From: Ruminococcus sp.
Lineage (GTDB): Bacteria; Bacillota; Clostridia; Oscillospirales; Ruminococcaceae
Length of the DNA: 64,000 nucleotides
NCBI GenBank assembly: GCA_015066705.1
Contig: SVNV01000003.1
Coordinates: forward strand, 51,971-115,970
Reading direction: 5' to 3'
The translations under genes and the position numbers were made by a program. The notes under the pieces were generated by a model. The model did not search any database. It saw nothing but the letters and a program-made list of their open reading frames with translations, and was not told the DNA's origin. Positions 58,544-64,000 of the stretch are shown here, one piece after another. The first letter of the stretch is position 1, and every line of letters starts with the position of its first letter.

Positions 58544-60070
58544 TTATACACCCATCTGGTTTATCAGAACATCAAGAAGTTCGTCCATAACGGTCATCAT
58601 TCTTGCAGCTGCCTGATAAGCTCTGTTGTAGGTGAGCATATTAACGGTTTCTTCGTTTTCGCTTACTCCCGTAACCGACTCTCTTGTGTTAAGAAGCTCC
58701 TCGCTGAAGGTCTGAGCCGATTCGCTTCTTGTGTTGTAGTAGGTAATATCGTTACCTACGTTTGTAAGATAACCTGTAATATAGTCTTCAAAGGTAGCCT
58801 CACCATTTGTGAAAGCAATCTTTGACGTTGACAGGTTAGAGATAAGTTCAAGGATATACTTATTATCCTTTGTCACGCCGTCATTGGTAAGGATATTTGT
58901 AGCGTCGTCCTTGATATTGTCCATAAGTCTGATATTATCGGACGAGATATACATGTCTGTAAACACTTCAGTTTCGCCGTTTTCGTTAGTCATCTGAGCG
59001 CCGAAGAACTTGACATAGCTTACTATATTTCCGTTTTCGTCAACCTCAGAAGGAATTGTATTGTTACAAACATCTGCAATTCTTGATGCAAGCTCATCAA
59101 GTCTGTCCTTGTAATATCTGAAGCCCATTACCGAGCTTTCATTTGTGCTGATAACACCGTTTCCACGGCCGTTTATGATTTCTGTCGAAGCAGTGATAAT
59201 TCCGAGACCGAGACCTGCGTTAGAACCATCGTTATGCCATCTTACAGAAACCGTACCGTCTGTGTTTCTTGAAAAGTCGAGCTTTTCACAAACCTCGTCC
59301 TTAACAACCACACGTCCTGCCAGAGAAACATCAGCTGTTCCGTCAGCGTTATATTTTACTCCGACCTCTCCGAAAGCTGAAAGCTCATCAAGGAGGAGAT
59401 TTCTTTCGTCAAGAAGTTCATTAGGACCATACTCTTCGGTATATCCGCCTGCAACAATCGCTCTTTTTATATCTCTGTTAAGAACAGTAAGCTTTTCTAA
59501 TATTGAATTTACTGTCTGTACGTCAATCTCAAGCTCCTGTCTGTACTGTTCACACTTTTCCTCAAGAGCTGTCGACATCTGACGCATAGTTGTAGCAAAG
59601 TTTGAAAATGCAGAAACAACTACGTTTGCATCTGTAATAGAGCTTGCGTTTACAGAAAGGTCCTGCAACGAAGTATACATTTCTTCAATAGCGTATCTCA
59701 GACCGTAACCGTTACCGTCTGTTCCGATATCAAGCTCCTGAATTACTGATTCGATATCAGTAAGCATTTTATTTCTCTGGCTGTAATCTCCAACCTCAGA
59801 ATACTGTTCACGGAAAGCATTATCAAGAAGCTTATCTCTTGTCTGGCTGATACCAAGTACGTTAGTACCCATACCTGCAAGATGAGTTCTTGCGTTAATG
59901 TTATATTTTGTTCCATAGCAATAATATCCCATGGAAACCTGGTCAACTCTCTGTCTTGTATAACCCTCACTGGAAATATTAGCCAGGTTGTTGCCTGTTA
60001 TATCAAGCGCCTTCTGTGTTGCATAAAGCGCTGTTTTGCTTGCTTCAAAGCCAAGAAAAGTCGGTCTCAT
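58544..60070 (-). CDS. flgK: FlgK, hook-filament junction protein 1
   Basis: 508 residues. N-terminal rod/hook motif FLGFEASKTALYATQKALDI, then ITGNNLANISSEGYTRQRVD, the conserved ANxxTxGYxRQ-type sequence, and the C-terminal helix SENEETVNMLTYNRAYQAAARMM split as the family end. Length is normal. It precedes flgL and follows flgN in the standard late operon order. ATG with GAGAGGTA upstream. Confidence 0.95.
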   Translation of the reverse strand: MRPTFLGFEASKTALYATQKALDITGNNLANISSEGYTRQRVDQVSMGYYCYGTKYNINARTHLAGMGTNVLGISQTRDKLLDNAFREQYSEVGDYSQRNKMLTDIESVIQELDIGTDGNGYGLRYAIEEMYTSLQDLSVNASSITDANVVVSAFSNFATTMRQMSTALEEKCEQYRQELEIDVQTVNSILEKLTVLNRDIKRAIVAGGYTEEYGPNELLDERNLLLDELSAFGEVGVKYNADGTADVSLAGRVVVKDEVCEKLDFSRNTDGTVSVRWHNDGSNAGLGLGIITASTEIINGRGNGVISTNESSVMGFRYYKDRLDELASRIADVCNNTIPSEVDENGNIVSYVKFFGAQMTNENGETEVFTDMYISSDNIRLMDNIKDDATNILTNDGVTKDNKYILELISNLSTSKIAFTNGEATFEDYITGYLTNVGNDITYYNTRSESAQTFSEELLNTRESVTGVSENEETVNMLTYNRAYQAAARMMTVMDELLDVLINQMGV

Positions 60071-60121
60071 TTTTTACCTCTCAAATCCGTCAATCAATAG
60101 AAATCTTTAACTTTATTGTTT

Positions 60122-60580
60122 TTACGCCTTTGTATTAAGAAGATTAGCTGCCGCAACCTCAGGCTTACCCTTAGCGTTATAAAGGCGTGCCTCCTCGTCT
60201 GCCGCAAGCTCACCGTAATAATTAAGCTGCAGATTTGCAATCTCCATAGATTTTCTGTTTAAATACTGAATATTCTTTACAGTAATCTGAAGATTGTTTT
60301 TTACTCCCCAGAGCTTGTTTCTTTCATCGCCTTCAAAAAGGTCAATTATAGCACTGAAATCCATCTGACCAAAGCCAAGTCTCTCAGAAAGCTCTCTTCT
60401 CTGCTTTTCCATAAGTTCGATTTTCTTAACATCTGACTGATGCTGCTGCATTGCAGATTCGATTTTTTTCAAATCATTTGAAAGCAATGCGTGCATTTTA
60501 TTTCTTTCGTTGTCCTTAACGCCTTCAAAAAAGGAAAGGTATCCTTTCATGAAATCATAATATTCGTTAAATCTTTCCAT
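60122..60580 (-). CDS. flgN: FlgN, export chaperone for FlgK and FlgL
   Basis: 152 residues, helical, between flgM and flgK as in Bacillus and Salmonella. The N-terminal coiled-coil MERFNEYYDFMKGYLSFFEG and the amphipathic C-terminal half (VKNNLQITVKNIQYLNRKS near 92-110) fit FlgN, which holds the hook-junction proteins for export. Sequence conservation is low, so position supports the call. ATG with AAGAGG upstream. Confidence 0.82.
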   Translation of the reverse strand: MERFNEYYDFMKGYLSFFEGVKDNERNKMHALLSNDLKKIESAMQQHQSDVKKIELMEKQRRELSERLGFGQMDFSAIIDLFEGDERNKLWGVKNNLQITVKNIQYLNRKSMEIANLQLNYYGELAADEEARLYNAKGKPEVAAANLLNTKA

Positions 60581-60632
60581 TTGTCATAACCTCTTTTTTG
60601 TAATCTTTCTCTTTTTGTTTTTGTTCTTTAGT

Positions 60633-60944
60633 TTACACAAATCTGTCAAGTATAGCTCCTGCAACCTCATCTGAAGAAACAGAGTAGCTACCGTTTCTGA
60701 TAGCTTCCTTGATAGAAGCAATTCTGTCTGCACCGTTCATAGCATCAATTTCATTTCTGATAGCATTTGAAAGCTTGTTGATTTCGCCATAGTTAGTAGC
60801 GTTTGAGCTGATTGAAATGCTGTCAGCCTTAGCCTTGATACCCGAAGATGCAGTCTTTTCGCCCTTGATAGCAGAAGCCTTTCTGCCGGAAGCGTTAATC
60901 TTTGTTGTCTGATAACTGTTAAGTGCATTAAAACGAATATCCAT
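60633..60944 (-). CDS. flgM: FlgM, anti-sigma-28 (sigma-D) factor
   Basis: 103 residues. The N-terminal half is flexible and basic; the C-terminal half carries a sigma-binding helix region, NKLSNAIRNEIDAMNGADR, then IASIKEAIRNGSYSVSSDEVA and GAILDRF, the FlgM end signature. It restrains sigma-D until the hook is finished. Its promoter is itself sigma-D-type. ATG at 60944 behind AAAGGAG; the in-frame TTG at 60953 has no site. Confidence 0.92.
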   Translation of the reverse strand: MDIRFNALNSYQTTKINASGRKASAIKGEKTASSGIKAKADSISISSNATNYGEINKLSNAIRNEIDAMNGADRIASIKEAIRNGSYSVSSDEVAGAILDRFV

Positions 60945-61026
60945 ATATTTCAACTCCTTTGCGTGTTTACAAATAATTTACATTTAAACCCGAATTATCC
61001 CCGCTGATAATTCTCCTAAAATACTA

Positions 61027-61051
61027 ATCGGTCAAAGTTTCAATAATTAAA
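61027..61051 (-). promoter_or_regulatory. Sigma-D promoter of flgM-flgN-flgK-flgL operon
   Basis: Minus-strand TTTAA (61047-61051), 15-bp spacer, CCGAT (61027-61031). Confidence 0.75.
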
Positions 61052-61107
61052 CCCCAAAAAACAAAAAATTAAAAAAATTTCTCTTTTTTTCTCTCAGCCC
61101 TTCCCAC

Positions 61108-61136
61108 TTGATTTTAGGGCGACTTTGGTTTATAAT
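61108..61136 (+). promoter_or_regulatory. Sigma-A promoter of murL-murD
   Basis: TTGATT (61108-61113), 17-bp spacer, TATAAT (61131-61136); 33 bp before the murL ATG. Confidence 0.8.
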
Positions 61137-61169
61137 GGAAGTTAGTAAAATTCTTCGGGAGGAAACGCT

Positions 61170-62537
61170 ATGCCTTACACATTTGAAGAGCTGAGAAAAA
61201 AGCACAAAGCCTTTATTTACAAGGGCTACAATATAACAGAAACCGACCGTGAAATCATCATTTCCTACGATTTTGAAATACACGGACTTGCTACCTTCTG
61301 CCCGTCGTGGAAAATGGAAAAGCCATACGGAAAGAAGATGTATAAAAACGACAGCATTTTCAGAAAGCTTGTTTTTTCGCTGGGAATGGTTGAGCTTGTA
61401 AGCTACTGGAAAATCACCTGTGCGCCTGTTGTAAAGGTTCTTTGCGGAAAACTCAGTGAAAAGCAGATTTCTTTCTGGAAGAAGCTTTATTTTTCAGGAC
61501 TGGGAGAATTTTTCTACAAGAATAAAATCACCACTGACATCGAAAGCTTTATGACCATCGAAAGTGAAGGTGAAATCCCGCAGGGTGAAGAAAGACGTGT
61601 TCTCGAAAGCGACAGATGTCTTATTGCCGTTGGCGGAGGTAAGGACAGCGTTGTCAGTCTTGAGGTTCTGGGCTCGAATTTCTTAAACAACTACTGCTAT
61701 ATAATAAACCCGAGAGGTGCAACCCTCGAATGTGCAAAGACAGCAGGCTACGACGACGAAAAGATAGTTTCATTAAGCCGTACCCTCGACGGAGAAATGT
61801 TAAGACTCAATTCTCTCGGTTACCTGAACGGTCATACGCCGTTTTCAGCGATAGTTGCATTTTCATCGGTGCTTTCGGCATATGTTTACGATATCAGATA
61901 TGTTGTGCTTTCAAACGAGGCTTCGGCAAACGAATCAACTGTCAAAAACAGCGACGTTAATCATCAGTATTCAAAGAGCTTTGAATTTGAAAAGAATTTC
62001 CACGATTATGAGGAAGAATTTATCGGAAGCGGTGTTTACTATTTCAGCCTGTTAAGACCTATGAGTGAGTTGCAGATTGCTGAGTATTTCGCAAAGCAGA
62101 AGAAATACCACAGCGTTTTTCAGAGCTGTAACGTAGGAAGCAAAGAAAACAAATGGTGCGCTGATTGTTCTAAATGCCTCTTTGTTTCAATAATCCTTTC
62201 ACCGTTTATGGAAATAAGCGAAATCGAAAGAATCTTCAGCAAAAATCTTCTTGACGATAAGAATATGGAGGAATACTTCACACAGCTTATCGGTATTTCC
62301 GACGAAAAGCCTTTTGAATGTGTAGGTAGCCGTGATGAAATAAATACGGCAATAACAATGGCGATTTCACGCCTTGAAGAAAAGGGTGAAAAGCTGCCGT
62401 ATCTATATGAACTCTACAAAAACACAGAGCTTTATGCTGAGTTTAAAAACAAGCCTAATGCTTTTGACGGCTATTATAACGAGGAAAATCTTCTCCCTGA
62501 AAAGTGGAAGAAGCTCCTTCTGAGAGAATGCTACTAA
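61170..62537 (+). CDS. murL: MurL, UDP-MurNAc-L-Ala-L-Glu epimerase
   Basis: 455 residues. In Xanthomonas, MurL converts the terminal L-Glu of UDP-MurNAc-L-Ala-L-Glu to D-Glu after MurD2 has added L-Glu, replacing free D-Glu made by MurI. Features matching that family: the ATP loop AVGGGKDSVVSLE (near 153-165), LSNEASANES (247-256), NHQYSKSFEFE (264-274), YYFSLLRPMSELQIA, FQSCN and a Cys motif CADCSKC (330-336). Fifteen bp after it starts a MurD-type ligase, the same pairing as in Xanthomonas. ATG with GGGAGGAAA upstream. Confidence 0.87.
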   Translation: MPYTFEELRKKHKAFIYKGYNITETDREIIISYDFEIHGLATFCPSWKMEKPYGKKMYKNDSIFRKLVFSLGMVELVSYWKITCAPVVKVLCGKLSEKQISFWKKLYFSGLGEFFYKNKITTDIESFMTIESEGEIPQGEERRVLESDRCLIAVGGGKDSVVSLEVLGSNFLNNYCYIINPRGATLECAKTAGYDDEKIVSLSRTLDGEMLRLNSLGYLNGHTPFSAIVAFSSVLSAYVYDIRYVVLSNEASANESTVKNSDVNHQYSKSFEFEKNFHDYEEEFIGSGVYYFSLLRPMSELQIAEYFAKQKKYHSVFQSCNVGSKENKWCADCSKCLFVSIILSPFMEISEIERIFSKNLLDDKNMEEYFTQLIGISDEKPFECVGSRDEINTAITMAISRLEEKGEKLPYLYELYKNTELYAEFKNKPNAFDGYYNEENLLPEKWKKLLLRECY

Positions 62538-62552
62538 GAATGAGGAAACGAA

Positions 62553-63881
62553 ATGATAAACACTTTAAGACAGCTTGTTTTAAATAAAAAAGTCCTGCTT
62601 TTGGGCTTTGGCAGAGAGGGGAAATCCACTCTTAATGCTCTGAAAAAAGCAGGAGGCTATCAGGAAATCGCTATTGCCGATATGAAGGAAATTACTCCAC
62701 CCGAAGATAACATAAAAGTGTTTTCCGGCGAAAGCTATCAGACAGCCTGCAAGGACTACGACGTGGTTTTCAAAAGCCCGGGAATTGTCCTTGAAAAAGA
62801 GGTTTTGAGCTACAGCTGCGAAATCACCTGTCAGACAAACGTTTTTCTTGAGAAATTTTCAAATCAGATTATCGGTATAACCGGCACAAAGGGAAAATCG
62901 ACTACCACCACCCTTTTGTATCATATTCTTTCAAATTCAGGCGTAAAGTCGGTTATGTGTGGAAATATCGGTATTCCTTGCTTTGACAAGGCAGAGGAAA
63001 TTTGTGAAGATACAAAAATCGTTTTTGAATTTTCCTGCCATCAGCTTGAATATGCAAAAAAATCTCCGCACATTTCTGTGCTTATAAACCTTTTTGAGGA
63101 GCATCTTGACCACTACGGCACAATCGAAAACTACTTTGAAGCAAAGAAAAAAATCTATCGCTTCCAGAATGAAAAGGACCTTTTGTTGTGTGGCGTGCAG
63201 TGTGATGAAATGCTGGACGGAGTAAAGGGACGAAAGCTTACCATAACAGGCGGCGAAGAAAATGCCGACATCAGAGTGAATAACGGAGTTGTGAATTACA
63301 AAAATCACACTCTCACAATTCCGCTTGACGAAATTCACCTTATCGGTGAGCATAACTTCTTTAATATAGGTACTGTTTATGGGATTTCAAAGGAATTAGG
63401 TGTCAGCGACGAGGCATTTATAAACGCACTTAAAAGCTACACACCGCCTCCACACCGACTTGAATTCTGCGGAATTTATGACGGAATTTCCTACTACGAC
63501 GACTCAATCTCAACCATCTGTGAAACCTGCATAAACGCTATCAGGGCTGTTCCAAAAATCGCTACTGTTCTGATTGGTGGAATGGACAGAGGAATTGACT
63601 ATTCGCCACTTGTTGAATTTTTAACTCAAAATCCTGACGCTGTTATGAATGTTATTTTTATGGCTGACTCAGGAAAAAGAGTTTTTGAAGAAATAAACGC
63701 CAAGGGAATGCTTTCTGACAGATTCAAGCTTGTGAATACCCTCGAAGAAGCAGTATCCCTTTCTAAAAAAATTACTCCAAAGGGTATGGCGTGCGTTATG
63801 TCGCCTGCTGCTGCAAGCTATGGAATTTTCCGTGACTTTGAAGAAAGAGGCGAAAAATTCAAAGAGCTTATTGCTAAATAA
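62553..63881 (+). CDS. murD: MurD-type ligase, probably MurD2 (adds L-Glu)
   Basis: 442 residues, Mur ligase fold: N-terminal Rossmann domain with LLGFGREGKST, ATP loop GITGTKGKSTTTTLLYHIL (about 109-127), GNIGIP, EFSCHQLEYA, HLDHYGT, and a C-terminal domain. The segment YYDDSISTICETCINAI replaces the INDSKATN of classical MurD, which fits the MurD2 branch that takes L-Glu. It is coupled to murL, and no other murD is in the dcw cluster of this window. Amino acid specificity is inferred from context. ATG behind GAGGAAA. A copy of the dispersed 3' element follows. Confidence 0.85.
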   Translation: MINTLRQLVLNKKVLLLGFGREGKSTLNALKKAGGYQEIAIADMKEITPPEDNIKVFSGESYQTACKDYDVVFKSPGIVLEKEVLSYSCEITCQTNVFLEKFSNQIIGITGTKGKSTTTTLLYHILSNSGVKSVMCGNIGIPCFDKAEEICEDTKIVFEFSCHQLEYAKKSPHISVLINLFEEHLDHYGTIENYFEAKKKIYRFQNEKDLLLCGVQCDEMLDGVKGRKLTITGGEENADIRVNNGVVNYKNHTLTIPLDEIHLIGEHNFFNIGTVYGISKELGVSDEAFINALKSYTPPPHRLEFCGIYDGISYYDDSISTICETCINAIRAVPKIATVLIGGMDRGIDYSPLVEFLTQNPDAVMNVIFMADSGKRVFEEINAKGMLSDRFKLVNTLEEAVSLSKKITPKGMACVMSPAAASYGIFRDFEERGEKFKELIAK

Positions 63882-63908
63882 AAACAAAAACTCTCTACCT
63901 TAAGGTGA

Positions 63909-64000
63909 GTGGTCATAAAGAAGTATTATACGGACTTATTGAGGAAAACCCTTTTGAAAAAGGGTTATTCCTCAAACTCCTTTCCTAAAACTTCAGTATT
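63909..64000 (-). repeat. Dispersed palindromic 3'-end element, copy D (cut by window edge)
   Basis: Arm GTGGTCATAAAGAAGTATTA, inner hairpin ACCCTTTTGAAAAAGGGT and CTCCTTTCCTAAAACTT before the window ends; the core hairpin would lie beyond. Same orientation relative to its gene (murD) as the other copies have to theirs. Confidence 0.75.

Overview
The window looks like chromosome from a low-GC, flagellated, Gram-positive anaerobe of the Clostridia, most like the Ruminococcaceae/Oscillospirales. The evidence is a complete Firmicutes-type dcw cluster starting with mraZ, a meso-DAP-type MurE, a PASTA penicillin-binding protein, spoIVB, sigma-D-type flagellar promoters, secreted beta-glucanases, and cell-wall proteins with NxxTG-type C termini. 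I see no insertion sequence, prophage, CRISPR array or rRNA operon.

Layout. 1-10,830 (minus strand): mraZ-rsmH-ftsL-spoVD-murE-murF-(degenerate mraY)-ftsW-murG, behind one promoter with three 10-bp MraZ-box-like repeats. 11,100-17,040: sbcCD, a 56-residue membrane protein, an unknown protein and inorganic pyrophosphatase. 17,097-17,565: a seven-unit tandem repeat and a bidirectional terminator. 17,643-25,300: cardiolipin synthase, a ROK regulator, a GntR-ABC operon with its own operator, and prephenate dehydrogenase. 25,590-29,470: an ECF S component with a small kinase, then PTS enzyme I and 1-phosphofructokinase. 29,500-34,800: a beta-glucan locus (GH16 lipoprotein, AraC regulator, sugar-binding lipoprotein, anchored surface protein, cytoplasmic GH5). 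35,000-39,700: a small unknown gene, a leucine-rich-repeat lipoprotein, a DegV protein, initiator tRNA-Met and a sigma-D-controlled gene. 39,955-41,415: a ParA ATPase paired with a ComFB-domain protein. 41,551-44,181: a Thr-rich wall-anchored adhesin. 44,432-50,530: ACP, FkbH-like enzyme, DHHW/AlgX-like protein and MBOAT acyltransferase. 50,743-51,912: spoIVB. 52,121-60,944: late flagellar genes (fliS, fliD, a PilZ-like gene, csrA, fliW, flgL, flgK, flgN, flgM). 61,108-63,881: murL-murD.

Cell-wall synthesis frames the window. The dcw cluster has no murD, and the gene in the mraY slot has lost most catalytic motifs. At the other end a MurD sits behind a MurL-type epimerase, an arrangement known for making D-Glu on the peptidoglycan precursor instead of as free D-Glu. 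The most system-like candidates for something undescribed are the FkbH-ACP-DHHW-MBOAT operon (surface polymer acylation, perhaps with a glyceryl-type group), the ParA-ComFB pair, and the pseudo-MraY. A family of dispersed palindromic elements containing terminator hairpins lies at the 3' ends of four transcription units (sbcC, tyrA, the ComFB gene, murD), always facing the same way relative to the gene. Flagellar late genes share a promoter of the form TT(T/G)AA-N15-CCGAT, which also drives an unlinked 211-residue gene.
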